Assembly: GCF_020880975.1 (NCBI RefSeq)
Contig: NZ_JAJIWP010000003.1
Location: 496,001-560,000, forward strand
Length of the DNA stretch: 64,000 bases
Direction of reading: 5' to 3'
From: Mucilaginibacter sp. UR6-1
Lineage (GTDB): Bacteria; Bacteroidota; Bacteroidia; Sphingobacteriales; Sphingobacteriaceae
Position 1 is the stretch's first letter. Each line of letters opens with the position of its first letter. Below are positions 26,649 through 35,347 of this stretch, in pieces. Both the position numbers and the translations under genes were made by a program. The notes under the pieces are model-generated. The model was given only the letters and a program-made list of their open reading frames with translations, searched no databases and was not told the origin of the DNA.

Positions 26649-26732
26649 TGCCCGAGGAGAGACTCGAACTCTCAAGAGACAATTCTCAACGGCTTCTGAG
26701 ACCGCAACGTTTACCAATTTCGCCACCCGGGC
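26649..26732 (-). tRNA. tRNA-Leu (anticodon CAG)
   Basis: The minus strand reads GCCCGGGTGGCGAAATTGG with the matching 3' stem CTCGGGC plus A. The anticodon arm GCGGT-CTCAGAA-GCCGT places CAG, and the long variable arm fits leucine. CCA is not encoded. It shares the D-arm sequence with the GAG gene. Confidence 0.93.
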
Positions 26733-26837
26733 TTAAATGAGCCAAAGGCTCAAATGAGGCTGCAAATATAATCGCTTTCAGCAAAAAGCGAAAAGAAATT
26801 GTTAAATCATTGTATGGGCTGATGTATATTAGTGCTT

Positions 26838-27848
26838 ATGAATAAATACATGAAATTTTTTTACACCTTTTTGATCCTGTTTTGCAATGTATATATCATC
26901 AACGCACAATCAATTAAACTGCTTCCGCAAACTGTTACGGCAAGCGTTAGGGGGATGTGTGTAGTGGACGATCATGTTGCCTGGATAAGCGGTAGCAAAG
27001 GTTATGTAGCCATAACAACCGATGGCGGTAATAATTGGAAATGGCAGCAGATAAAAGGTTATGAAAAGGCCGATTTTAGGGATATACAGGCTTTTTCTGA
27101 TAAGGAGGCAGTCATCATAGCTTCTGGAACGCCGGCACTGGTGTTAAAAACTATTGATGGCGGATTAAACTGGAAACTTGTTTTTCAAAATAATGATGCT
27201 GCGTATTTTTTAGACGCGATGGATTTTGCCGATAAAAAACACGGTTATATTATGGGCGACCCGATCAATAATAAATTTTTACTGCTTGAAACTACCGACG
27301 GCGGTAGTAATTGGACTCAAATGAGTAACACGCCCGATGCAATACCGGGAGAGGCCGCTTTTGCCGCCAGCGGAACCTGCATGCGTGTGCAAAACGGGCA
27401 AATAATTATAGGCACAGGTGGTTCTGTTTCAAGATATATTTCTTCGCCCATTAAAAAAATAAAATGGCAGTATACAAACACGCCGCTTTTGCAAAGCAAA
27501 AGTAGTCAGGGCGCTTTTGGTATCACAAGTAATAATGGTAGTGTTATTGTTGTAGGTGGAGATTATGAGCAGCCATTAAAACAAGACTCGGTAGCCGCGA
27601 TATTAATAGGGTATAATAAATTTGAGCTTTCAGCACCGATGCCTGCCGGTTTTCAGTCATGTGTGGAGCATATTAAGGGGGAAACTTTTGTGGCTACCGG
27701 TACATCCGGAACCAATATTACTACCGATGGTGGTAAAACGTGGTCTCAAATAGACAAGACAAGTTTTAACGTTTGCCTTAAAGCACGCAAGGGAAACCTG
27801 GTTTTATTGGCCGGAGATAAAGGGAATATAGGTATTTTAAAATTTTAG
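26838..27848 (+). CDS. Secreted YCF48/BNR-repeat-like beta-propeller protein
   Basis: This 336-residue protein from the ATG at 26838 has a signal peptide (FFYTFLILFCNVYIINAQ). It carries repeated propeller blades with the YCF48/BNR style motif of TTDGG or TIDGG followed by NW or TW: ITTDGGNNW near 60, KTIDGGLNW near 110, ETTDGGSNW near 155 and ITTDGGKTW near 295. The family is often annotated as an oxidoreductase or photosystem assembly relative, but no catalytic residues are known. It is likely an exported beta-propeller that binds something in the envelope. Confidence 0.8.
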   Translation: MNKYMKFFYTFLILFCNVYIINAQSIKLLPQTVTASVRGMCVVDDHVAWISGSKGYVAITTDGGNNWKWQQIKGYEKADFRDIQAFSDKEAVIIASGTPALVLKTIDGGLNWKLVFQNNDAAYFLDAMDFADKKHGYIMGDPINNKFLLLETTDGGSNWTQMSNTPDAIPGEAAFAASGTCMRVQNGQIIIGTGGSVSRYISSPIKKIKWQYTNTPLLQSKSSQGAFGITSNNGSVIVVGGDYEQPLKQDSVAAILIGYNKFELSAPMPAGFQSCVEHIKGETFVATGTSGTNITTDGGKTWSQIDKTSFNVCLKARKGNLVLLAGDKGNIGILKF

Positions 27849-27902
27849 TGGCTGTGCATTAGGAGGTTAATATATTGTTATGAAAATATTTTAAAATAGG
27901 GC

Positions 27903-27933
27903 TTGCACACATTAAATCGTAGTCCTATATTTG
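27903..27933 (+). promoter_or_regulatory. Promoter of tRNA-Lys (TTG-N20-TATATTTG)
   Basis: TTG at 27903-27905 and TATATTTG at 27926-27933 are separated by 20 bases. This matches the Bacteroidota housekeeping promoter (-33 TTG, -7 TAnnTTTG) exactly. The tRNA begins 49 bases later. Confidence 0.8.
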
Positions 27934-27981
27934 CACCACTTTAAAGGAAACGGATATAACAATCCAAGACACTTAAAGGAT

Positions 27982-28054
27982 GATTCCGTAGCTCAGCCGG
28001 TAGAGCATAACACTTTTAATGTTGGGGTCCTGGGTTCGAGTCCCAGCGGGATCA
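27982..28054 (+). tRNA. tRNA-Lys (anticodon TTT)
   Basis: A 73-base cloverleaf with acceptor arms GATTCCG and CGGGATC, discriminator A, T-arm CTGGG-TTCGAGT-CCCAG, and anticodon arm TAACA-CTTTTAA-TGTTG with TTT. CCA is not encoded. A perfect promoter precedes it and a terminator follows. Confidence 0.96.
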
Positions 28055-28066
28055 CGGAAAAAACGA

Positions 28067-28099
28067 AAGCCTCTCTAAGAAATTAGAGGGGCTTTTTTT
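28067..28099 (+). terminator. Terminator of the tRNA-Lys gene
   Basis: AAGCCTCTCTAA pairs with TTAGAGGGGCTT (one G-T pair) around a 4-base loop, followed by TTTTTTG. Confidence 0.85.
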
Positions 28100-28129
28100 G
28101 TATCCTCAGAAATAAATGAAAACTAAATA

Positions 28130-28528
28130 ATGGTAAGAAAACCTGCGATCAAATTTTCATCACTTTTAATAGGAGGCATATTCATGATCATCACCACGTT
28201 AGGCTTTCAGGATAAACAGGAAGAATTAGATGTGCTGAAAAATGGCAATTTGGTTGAAGCGGAAATTACGCACTTGCCTGGTTCTTGCCTCGGGACTAAA
28301 GCAAAGTGGTATATGAAGATAAAGGTTCGTGGCCAAATTATAACTAAGCAGATACCCGGAGGATACTGTGACGACCACCATATTGGTGAGAAGATCAAAG
28401 TAAAGTATCTTGATGGTTCTGATAGCGTCTTATTCCCTCATGAAAATCTAACATTTGAATTCATTTCCCTCGGTGCCTTGTTTTTATTCGGCTTATATGT
28501 ATTTATTTGGGGCATCAGGGGTAAATAA
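28130..28528 (+). CDS. DUF3592-like membrane protein
   Basis: This 132-residue protein has a hydrophobic helix at each end (about 10-25 and 106-128) and a small beta-rich middle domain. The middle starts GNLVEAEITHLPGSCLGTK and contains CDDHHIGEKIKVKYLDGSD. This two-helix, one-domain layout is that of DUF3592 proteins, whose role is unknown. It stands alone between tRNA-Lys and a convergent gene on the other strand. Confidence 0.6.
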   Translation: MVRKPAIKFSSLLIGGIFMIITTLGFQDKQEELDVLKNGNLVEAEITHLPGSCLGTKAKWYMKIKVRGQIITKQIPGGYCDDHHIGEKIKVKYLDGSDSVLFPHENLTFEFISLGALFLFGLYVFIWGIRGK

Positions 28529-28544
28529 ATGTGCGTTGTGCAGG

Positions 28545-29993
28545 CTATGAATGTACCTCCCCGTTATTATTGGCCGTATCAGGATCATAATCAAACAAAC
28601 GGCGTTCTTTAATGATTTCGGCTACCTTGGCCGGTACATACTGTTCCCAGCCCGTTCTATGGTCTTTTATAAGCTTTAATACGTTATCGGTTTCTACCTG
28701 CAGGTTTTTTGCGTTATAGTCGCGGATGTCTTCAATTTTATCGTTAGCTACCAGGTATTCGTACAGGTCGATCAGTTTAGGGGGTAATGAAAATTTGGCT
28801 ACGTTCCATATCTCGCCGTCGCGTAGTGTGGGGTAAATGTATAGCTTAACTTTCCTGCTAAACAGGGTTGAAAATGATTCAAGGATGCCGCCCGGCAAAT
28901 TTGTGTAGTGCTCTTCGGAGAAGATGTACTGCAAATTCGGGTAGCCTAAAACGATGCCTATCTTGAGTTTTGTAATGCTGGAGAGATAGGCGGCTAACTT
29001 ATAGTACTCGTGAAAGTTCGAGATCATTACCGTTTGGCCCATACTGCATAAAATGTCCACACGGTCCAAAAAATCCTTTTCGTCAATACTGGCCGTATCG
29101 CCTGCGTCTCTTTCTTTAAGTGAGCGTAACGTAAGCTCAGAGAGTACCACAATATTGTCCTTATCAATATCGGGCTCCTGGGTAAATTGCTGAAGTCCGC
29201 GTTCAAGCATCTCCAGGTGAACATTAATAAGCGGTCTGAATCTGCCCCGCACAACAACAATGTGTTTTTTGTACAGTATTTCTGAGGGTTGCTGGTTTTT
29301 TCCGTTAGGGCCGAAAAGAGCCGCGTCAGAAAAGCCGTATTTTACTAAATAAAGGCTCATTAAACGGTTGTCGATCTTCGCGAAATCCGGTCCCTCAAAA
29401 TGGATCATATCGATCTGGATTCTACTCACGTTAAGGTCGTGCATCAGCGATAGCAAAAAGTCCTCCGGCGAATCGCGGTGATAAAAGCAGGCGTACAAAA
29501 AGTTTACACCAAGTACGCCAACAGCCTGCTGCTGCAATATATTATCATTATCAAGCAACTTTACGTGTAATATAACTTCATGCTGCGGGCCGTTAGGTAC
29601 AGTTTGAAACCTTACGCCGATCCAGCCATGGCCTTCATTTGTTTTGTGGTAGTTAAGGGCAGAGAATGTACCTGAAAGCGCAAAAAATGTAGTATTGTTA
29701 CCACGCTGTTCGGCAAGCCGTTCTATCAGTAGCTGGTATTCATGGTCGAGCATGGCAACGAGCCGTTGCCGGCTTACATATCTTTTAATTTGCTGTGTGC
29801 CGTATATCGCGTCAGAGAAGGTCATGTCATAGGCAGACATGGTTTTGGCTATTGTACCGGCCGCGCCGCCCGCCTTAAAAAAATGAGCGGCGATGTCCTG
29901 TCCGGCGCCTATCTCCGCGAACGATCCGTAGATCTGCGGGTCCAGGTTAATGGCCAGCGCCTTTTGCTTAGTAGCGATATAATTGATTTTCAT
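28545..29993 (-). CDS. Conserved Bacteroidota protein of unknown function (482 residues)
   Basis: The protein begins MKINYIATKQKALAINLDPQ and soon has YGSFAEIGAGQDIAAHFFKAG, a strongly conserved opening in Bacteroidota. A middle segment, HGWIGVRFQTVPNGPQHEVI, is also typical. Relatives are often given misleading names such as nicotinate-nucleotide adenylyltransferase or TonB-dependent receptor; I see no motif for either and no signal peptide. It appears cytoplasmic. The upstream neighbour on the same strand is an aspartate kinase, 177 bases away. Confidence 0.6.
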   Translation of the reverse strand: MKINYIATKQKALAINLDPQIYGSFAEIGAGQDIAAHFFKAGGAAGTIAKTMSAYDMTFSDAIYGTQQIKRYVSRQRLVAMLDHEYQLLIERLAEQRGNNTTFFALSGTFSALNYHKTNEGHGWIGVRFQTVPNGPQHEVILHVKLLDNDNILQQQAVGVLGVNFLYACFYHRDSPEDFLLSLMHDLNVSRIQIDMIHFEGPDFAKIDNRLMSLYLVKYGFSDAALFGPNGKNQQPSEILYKKHIVVVRGRFRPLINVHLEMLERGLQQFTQEPDIDKDNIVVLSELTLRSLKERDAGDTASIDEKDFLDRVDILCSMGQTVMISNFHEYYKLAAYLSSITKLKIGIVLGYPNLQYIFSEEHYTNLPGGILESFSTLFSRKVKLYIYPTLRDGEIWNVAKFSLPPKLIDLYEYLVANDKIEDIRDYNAKNLQVETDNVLKLIKDHRTGWEQYVPAKVAEIIKERRLFDYDPDTANNNGEVHS

Positions 29994-30170
29994 AACTGAT
30001 ACTTTTTATAGAGCGTGGCACACTTTAATAATAATGTTTTATGAACTTAATGATATGAATTATATATCGTACAAACCAACATGCAATAAACCTTATAAAG
30101 AGTTTATATGTTTACACAATTATAATAAATGTTGTTACCCACCATATACTGATCAAACCATCCGGCACTG

Positions 30171-31538
30171 TTAACCAACAGCCTTGTTCAGCGCAATAAT
30201 AGCTGGTTTAAACTGTTCGCGGGCTACTACAAATTGAATATTAACACGTCCGCTGGCCATGCCCGCGGCAATAATTGAAATATCGGCCCTTGCTAAGGCG
30301 GCGGTAGCGTTGGCAAGCAGCCCAGGTTGGTCCATATTGGTGCCCAGCAGGCAAACCATGGCAATAGGCTGGGCGGTTACACGCTCAAACTGTTGTTGCA
30401 GGTCGGTAATGAGTTGTTCCTTAAAGTCGTTTTCCCATATAACAATGCTGATGCTGTTGGCACTTGTAGCCTTAAAGGTATAACTGATGCCATGGCCGGC
30501 AAAGCATTGCATTATCTTAAGGTCGCTGCCTACGTTGCCGGTCATCAGCGGGTCGTAAATGTCTATCAGTAATTGCTGGTCGGTGCCGGTAATTACCTCA
30601 ATGCGTTTTAGTTTTGAAATATAATCACGTGTTATAAGCGTACCCGGATGCTCAGGCTCAAAGGTGTTTTTTATACGCAGATGAACACCGGCCATTTCCA
30701 GCGGTTTTGAGGCTTTTGGATGTATGGCTTCCATGCCCACATCAGCAAGCTGATCGGCAATGTCATAATTGGTATTGCCAACCGGTTTAACATTTTCAAT
30801 ACCCACCAGACCCGGATCAGCGGTTGACAGGTGATACTCCTTATGTATAATAGCTTCCTGCGGTTTAAGTATTTCGGCTATTTTGCTAAAAGTAACTTCA
30901 GAGTAACCACGGTCAAATTCGCGCATAATGCCTTCCTTGCCTTTGGCGTAACCGGTTACAATACAAACATTATGCTCCAGGTCAAGGCCCTGAAAAGCGT
31001 CTGTAATGCGTTCGTTAATGGTAAGTGCCCGGCTGTCATGCGATCCCGCAAGGTCAATAAGATAAGTGTTGATACCCCGTTTTTGCAAAATGCCGGCAAG
31101 TACATAGGCCGAGTGGCTTTCGCCAATAGAAGCGAGTATCTCTCTAACGGCGAGCAAAACCCCTTCATTAAGGTAGCCCGAAGCAAGCATGGTGGTGGCG
31201 CTGTCAAGGTAGCGTATGGCAAGTTTGATGGTGCTGTCAACCACAGTATCCGCATCGGCAGTGTCAAGGCCTAAAGAGGCGTATTGCGCATTCAGGCTTT
31301 TTAAATGCTGTGCCAGTTGTTGCAGGGCGCTTTTATAATCGCCGCCATGGGCAAATTGCTGGTAAACGCCCGGCGCTTTGGTTTTTTTGTTTTCGAGCAA
31401 AAGGTTGGTAACGCCCGAAAAGGCAGAAACAACGTAAACCCGGTTATAAATATGTTCGGGGTTGTGCAGAATTATGTTATCAATTACTTCTTTCAGCGCG
31501 CTCATTGAGGTGCCGCCGATCTTCTCTACAGTTAGCAT
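30171..31538 (-). CDS. Aspartate kinase
   Basis: This 455-residue enzyme phosphorylates aspartate, the first step toward lysine, threonine and methionine. The start LTVEKIGGTSM is the N-terminal nucleotide-binding motif (usually KFGGTS). Later MREFDRGYSEVTFSKIAEIL and HKEYHLSTADPGLV continue the amino-acid kinase domain (to about residue 290). Two ACT-like regulatory domains follow. The VEKIGGTSM opening is typical of the aspartokinase subtype first named from ectoine clusters (Ask_Ect), but no ectoine gene is present here. An intact ACT region suggests feedback control by an end product. Confidence 0.88.
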   Translation of the reverse strand: MLTVEKIGGTSMSALKEVIDNIILHNPEHIYNRVYVVSAFSGVTNLLLENKKTKAPGVYQQFAHGGDYKSALQQLAQHLKSLNAQYASLGLDTADADTVVDSTIKLAIRYLDSATTMLASGYLNEGVLLAVREILASIGESHSAYVLAGILQKRGINTYLIDLAGSHDSRALTINERITDAFQGLDLEHNVCIVTGYAKGKEGIMREFDRGYSEVTFSKIAEILKPQEAIIHKEYHLSTADPGLVGIENVKPVGNTNYDIADQLADVGMEAIHPKASKPLEMAGVHLRIKNTFEPEHPGTLITRDYISKLKRIEVITGTDQQLLIDIYDPLMTGNVGSDLKIMQCFAGHGISYTFKATSANSISIVIWENDFKEQLITDLQQQFERVTAQPIAMVCLLGTNMDQPGLLANATAALARADISIIAAGMASGRVNIQFVVAREQFKPAIIALNKAVG

Positions 31539-31706
31539 GTTGCTAAAATAATGGTTTTGGTTATTGGTTACACAGTTTTAGTTTACTTTGGGCTATTGCG
31601 TGGCTGTGTTGATCAAATATTCAATGTTGATAGATTTACGTGGCAGGTAAAGCCGGTGTTTACAACAATTTGATGATCTGATTGTCTTTATCAAAAATAT
31701 CAGGAC

Positions 31707-32039
31707 ATGAACGATGAGCAATTCAGGGAGCAGCACCAGCCGCTGCACGTACCCGCGCACTATGATAAGGCCGCGCCTTTAAAGGAGCGTTTGGCATTTG
31801 CCCTGGCAGATATTGGTGAAGGCACTGCCGACGAAGTTACCGGCCATTTGTTGAAGCTTGAAGGAAAAGACGATAGCGCTATCAAACAGGAGGCACAGCA
31901 ACTACTGGCAACATGGGATAAGGGAGGCCTTGTAACTGTTAACAATGAGCATGGCGAAACACGCTACAACCTGCATAAAATAACCGAGGCCAACAGCGGC
32001 AGCGTTAACCCGCGTTTATTAGCGCCGGGCCTTGATTAA
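31707..32039 (+). CDS. Small hypothetical protein
   Basis: This 110-residue protein is polar and helical, with LKERLAFALADIGEGTADEVTGH followed by a basic LLATWDKGGLVTV segment. The order of helix, helix, strand and wing could be a small winged-helix domain, but this is uncertain. The divergently transcribed aspartate kinase gene ends its promoter space 168 bases upstream. No signal peptide or membrane helix is visible, and no family is recognised. Confidence 0.5.
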   Translation: MNDEQFREQHQPLHVPAHYDKAAPLKERLAFALADIGEGTADEVTGHLLKLEGKDDSAIKQEAQQLLATWDKGGLVTVNNEHGETRYNLHKITEANSGSVNPRLLAPGLD

Positions 32040-32140
32040 GTAGCTGTAATATTACTTATAGTAAATAATTAATTTTTAGTTAATTTACTAATTTTCAATT
32101 AGTTATAAACAATTAAGCTATATTTATAAAAAAATGTAGC

Positions 32141-32626
32141 ATGGAATTAGCTATTAAAAACACTCAGACAAACGAAACTGAAAGTTTTAAAATTATTAGT
32201 TATAACAAGCTTTCTGAACCTCAAAGTTCATACGTGATATTTTCATCGTCATACTTAGGCAGCAGGGGCGAAAGTAATCCGGCGTATGATATTCATAAAA
32301 TACAATTTATTGCTGATTGCGAAACCGAATTCAGCAAGGATAAACTGTTGGTAGCATTTTACATTAACGACGAATACCAGTGCCTCGACGCGCAGATCAT
32401 ATCTCAACTGCCTGAATTTTATTGCCCTGAAAAGGGATATGCCCAGGTGGTTGACTACGCCGCATACAGCGAAATATGCGCGCTTACCGGCGGTATGAAG
32501 TATCCGTTTAAAGAATACCTCGAAAAAATAAATGCCGGCCTTATTTTAAACTCACTTGGTGTAGTTGATGGTAGGTTTTTAAATATAGGTGAGATTGACG
32601 GTGTTGCACGCTCATGTAATGATTAA
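32141..32626 (+). CDS. Hypothetical protein
   Basis: This 161-residue protein has mixed alpha/beta character and no signal peptide. It contains ISYNKLSEPQSSYVIFSSSY and a YCPEKGYAQVVDYAAY stretch. An AT-rich 100-base gap precedes it. I recognise no family and no conserved functional motif. Confidence 0.5.
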   Translation: MELAIKNTQTNETESFKIISYNKLSEPQSSYVIFSSSYLGSRGESNPAYDIHKIQFIADCETEFSKDKLLVAFYINDEYQCLDAQIISQLPEFYCPEKGYAQVVDYAAYSEICALTGGMKYPFKEYLEKINAGLILNSLGVVDGRFLNIGEIDGVARSCND

Positions 32627-32675
32627 TAGTAGCTAATTAGCAAACCTGTAGCTGTTATTGTATGTTTGTTATCCA

Positions 32676-33236
32676 ATGTCGCAAGCGTTACGAGAACATA
32701 TTGAAAAGGTTGTACCCCTAACCGATGATGAATTCGCGTTTGTAATGCGCCACTTCATCGCCAAAAAGTATAAAAAACATCAATTCCTTATCCAGGAAGG
32801 TGATAAGGTTCCGTTTAATTTTTATGTTGTTACCGGGCTTTTAAAGCTGGTATATACTGATGCCATTGCAAAGCAGCACATACTGGCTTTTGCCATGGAG
32901 GATTGGTGGGAGAGCGATATGCTGGCCTATTACACGCAAACGGCGGCAACCATGTCATTAGAGTGTGTTGAGGATACCGAGGTACTTTGCCTTTCGCTTA
33001 ATGATTACCGTACATTATGCGCGGCTATGCCTAAAATAGAGCATTTTTTTCTCGAAAAAACCATATTTAGTTACATAGCAGCCCAGCGGCGTATTTTAGC
33101 GTTAATGACAGCCAGCGCGCAGGAGCGTTATGAGCAGTTGCTTAAGCAGCGCCCTGCCTTACTACAGCGTGTGCCCAAAACCTTGCTTGCCGCTTATTTA
33201 GGTGTTACCCGCGAAACCCTGAGCAGGCTTACCTGA
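32676..33236 (+). CDS. Crp/Fnr family transcriptional regulator
   Basis: From the ATG at 32676 this is 186 residues; a TTG extension to 32658 is unlikely. The N-terminal cyclic-nucleotide-binding fold shows HQFLIQEGDKVPFNFYVVTG and the typical phosphate-loop region. The C-terminal helix-turn-helix contains LAAYLGVTRETLSRL, the standard recognition motif of Bacteroidota Crp-family proteins. No Cys cluster is present, so an Fnr-type iron-sulfur sensor is unlikely. The next gene is ridA, and a palindrome (33240-33278) lies between them, so it probably controls itself or ridA. Confidence 0.85.
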   Translation: MSQALREHIEKVVPLTDDEFAFVMRHFIAKKYKKHQFLIQEGDKVPFNFYVVTGLLKLVYTDAIAKQHILAFAMEDWWESDMLAYYTQTAATMSLECVEDTEVLCLSLNDYRTLCAAMPKIEHFFLEKTIFSYIAAQRRILALMTASAQERYEQLLKQRPALLQRVPKTLLAAYLGVTRETLSRLT

Positions 33237-33239
33237 CGG

Positions 33240-33278
33240 CGTGATGTACCTCACATCATAATTGTGCGGTACATCACG
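33240..33278 (+). promoter_or_regulatory. Crp-type palindrome between the regulator and ridA
   Basis: CGTGATGTACC (33240-33250) and GGTACATCACG (33268-33278) form an 11-base inverted repeat with further CACA/TGTG pairing inside. Within it TGATGT-N5-ACATCA (33242-33258) is a compact 17-base dyad of the kind Crp/Fnr proteins bind. It lies 85 bases before the ridA start. It could also fold in RNA as a terminator, but no T-run follows. Confidence 0.55.
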
Positions 33279-33362
33279 TGCCCATACACGTTATTCTTTT
33301 GATCTTTGTATTGATGAAAATCACAGCCATATGGCTGTTTAACAATAAAATAGAATAACAAA

Positions 33363-33752
33363 ATGGAAAAGCGCATTATTAACCCCTGGCAATGGCAGGA
33401 TGATCGTAATTATGTACAGGCAGTTGAAGTGAAAAATGTTGAGAGTACACTTTACTGTGCCGGACAGGCAGCCGTACTGGCCAATGGCGAATCAAGCTCG
33501 GCAGATATGAAAACACAGCTTGAAATAGCCATTCAAAACCTTGAGCAGGTAATAACTACAGCCGGTTATGAGTGTAAAAATATTGTACGCCTTAATGTTT
33601 ATACCACCTCGCACGAGGAGTTCTTTACCTGCTTTAATATTTTGCAGGATTGGATCACTAAACACGGTATTAAACAGGCAAGTACCTTTTTTGAGGTAAA
33701 AACACTTTTTGAAACCCTGAAGGTAGAACTGGAAGCAACAGCCGTTAAATAA
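33363..33752 (+). CDS. ridA: RidA/YjgF family reactive-intermediate deaminase
   Basis: This 129-residue trimer-forming protein has the RidA fold and signatures: LYCAGQAAV near residue 30, and TTAGYECKNIVRLNVYTTS near 65-80. The Arg that binds substrate carboxylates in active RidA enzymes appears to be replaced or displaced at the end (VELEATAVK, rather than an IEIEAIA with Arg upstream), so activity is not certain. RidA clears enamine/imine intermediates made by pyridoxal enzymes. It is preceded by a Crp-type regulator gene and a palindrome. Confidence 0.8.
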   Translation: MEKRIINPWQWQDDRNYVQAVEVKNVESTLYCAGQAAVLANGESSSADMKTQLEIAIQNLEQVITTAGYECKNIVRLNVYTTSHEEFFTCFNILQDWITKHGIKQASTFFEVKTLFETLKVELEATAVK

Positions 33753-33760
33753 TTAACTGC

Positions 33761-33805
33761 AACAAGTAAGGATGTGGCTACAGGCCACATCCTTACTTGT
33801 TTTTA
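33761..33805. terminator. Perfect 18-base bidirectional terminator
   Basis: AACAAGTAAGGATGTGGC (33761-33778) and its exact complement (33784-33801) surround TACAG. T-runs are present on both sides. It serves both ridA and the convergent DUF808 gene. Confidence 0.9.
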
Positions 33806-33817
33806 TATTTCAAAACC

Positions 33818-34681
33818 TTATCCCTTTATTAAGGCTATGGCTTTTTTACCGCCGCTTAAGATTGCCACAGCCACCAGGCCTGCGGCTATACCTATAGCAA
33901 ACTCTTTAAGGGTTGCCGGTACATTAGGTGCTATATGGTGTAAAAAATTTATGTTATGTGTAAATATACCACCCGAAACCAGTATAAGGGCTATGGTACC
34001 CACAACCGCCAGTATTTTGATAATGATCGGCAGTAGTTTTACCAGCAATGAGCCAAGCCCGGCTAAAAAGCCTTTGTTGTTTGCACGTTTCATCAGGTGA
34101 TAACCGGCATCATCCATACGTACAATCAGGGCCACTATGCCATAAACACCTATTGTGGCCAACAGCGCTACAACTGATACCGTAATAGCCTGCAGTGTTA
34201 AGCTCTCATCGGCAACAGTACCCAGGGCAATAATCACTATCTCAACTGATAATATAAAATCAGTTGTAATGGCCGATTTTACTTTCGCGTCCTCGGCGGC
34301 TTTATCATTTTCCTTTTCTTCAATAACCTTGTGCCCCTCTTTAGGGCGATGAAAAAAGTACTCAATTATTTTTTCGACACCTTCATAAGCCAGGTAAAAT
34401 CCACCTAAAACTAAAACCACCTTAATTGCCGCGGGCAAAAACAGGCTTAATAATAAGGCGATAGGTACAATGATCACCTTATTGATGAACGAGCCTTTGG
34501 TAATGGCCCAAAGTACAGGCAACTCCCGTGATGCCAAAAAACCGGTAGCCTTTTCGGCATTTACGGCCAGGTCATCACCCAATATGCCAGCGGTTTTGCG
34601 CGATGCCAGCTTGGCTGTAACCGCAACATCGTCCATTAAGGCCGTTATATCATCCAATATCGCAAAAAAGCCTGATGCCAT
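33818..34681 (-). CDS. DUF808 family membrane protein (YedI-like)
   Basis: This 287-residue protein starts MASGFFAILDDITALMDDV, an almost invariant opening of the DUF808 family. Several hydrophobic helices follow: IVPIALLLSLFLPAAIKVVL near 93-112, then further helices near 145-175 and 215-240. A charged loop with EKENDKAAEDAKVKSAI lies between. It is an inner membrane protein of unknown function; some relatives are called inner membrane protein YedI. It converges on ridA with the strong terminator between. Confidence 0.85.
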   Translation of the reverse strand: MASGFFAILDDITALMDDVAVTAKLASRKTAGILGDDLAVNAEKATGFLASRELPVLWAITKGSFINKVIIVPIALLLSLFLPAAIKVVLVLGGFYLAYEGVEKIIEYFFHRPKEGHKVIEEKENDKAAEDAKVKSAITTDFILSVEIVIIALGTVADESLTLQAITVSVVALLATIGVYGIVALIVRMDDAGYHLMKRANNKGFLAGLGSLLVKLLPIIIKILAVVGTIALILVSGGIFTHNINFLHHIAPNVPATLKEFAIGIAAGLVAVAILSGGKKAIALIKG

Positions 34682-34781
34682 GTATCAACTGTTTAAATTA
34701 TGGGCGCAATATTAATTATTTACCTGTTAACCCGTAGTATTAAAAAAAGTTCGGTTTTATAATTAATGGCAGCTATTTTAC

Positions 34782-35261
34782 CTACTGTATTTTTATGCTG
34801 ATGCCTTTAATGGTTTGCCAGCCCTCTTTATCGGTAAGGCGTATCAAAAAGTGGTAATCGCCGGGGTCAACATCGGCAGGTACGGCAATGGTTTGGCTGA
34901 TCTCTGTTTCTTTCAAGCCTTCAGCTATCTGGAAGCTGCGTATAAGCAGGTATGGGTTCACCGGCGTTTTTACAGCCTCCATTTGGCAATCGTTAACCTC
35001 GGTGCTGTGGCTGTGGTGGTCAAAGTTGTTATGTACATCAACACTTACCGAGCCTAACTGCACATTATCGCTAAGCTTAGCCCTGAAAGTAAAGCTTTCG
35101 CCACGGTTAATTACGCTGCATTGCTGCGGAAAGGCATTACTTGCCGATAAATCTATCACCGGGTATTCGGTATCAACCCGGTCGTCGTTTTTTTTACTGC
35201 AACCTGCCGCAAAAAGCGCGAGGGCAAAAATGCAGGTGCTTATTTTAAAAAAATTCTTCAT
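34782..35261 (-). CDS. DUF4625 lipoprotein, His-rich
   Basis: This 159-residue lipoprotein has a lipobox LFAAGC at Cys21. The mature domain is the DUF4625 beta-sandwich with a His cluster VHNNFDHHSHSTEV near residue 80. The end resembles GDYHFLIRLTDKEGW. It is the last gene of a leftward unit with a two-domain DUF4625 lipoprotein, a TonB-dependent receptor and a CxxC protein. His and Cys clusters across the unit suggest metal binding; the metal is not known. Confidence 0.75.
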   Translation of the reverse strand: MKNFFKISTCIFALALFAAGCSKKNDDRVDTEYPVIDLSASNAFPQQCSVINRGESFTFRAKLSDNVQLGSVSVDVHNNFDHHSHSTEVNDCQMEAVKTPVNPYLLIRSFQIAEGLKETEISQTIAVPADVDPGDYHFLIRLTDKEGWQTIKGISIKIQ

Positions 35262-35279
35262 AATTATTTAAGCAATAAG

Positions 35280-35302
35280 GGGCAGGCTGTTATGGCCTGC
35301 CC
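35280..35302 (-). other. Hairpin between the two DUF4625 genes
   Basis: GGGCAGGC and GCCTGCCC form an 8-base stem around TGTTATG. No T-run follows closely, so it may stabilise or attenuate the operon mRNA. Confidence 0.4.
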
Positions 35303-35347
35303 GTTGTTAACTATTTATTGATTCGTACTAATTAAGGCTGCTGAATA

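Noticed and set aside
30171..31538. Ectoine synthesis locus
   Set aside because: Only the aspartokinase subtype fits; ectA, ectB and ectC are absent.
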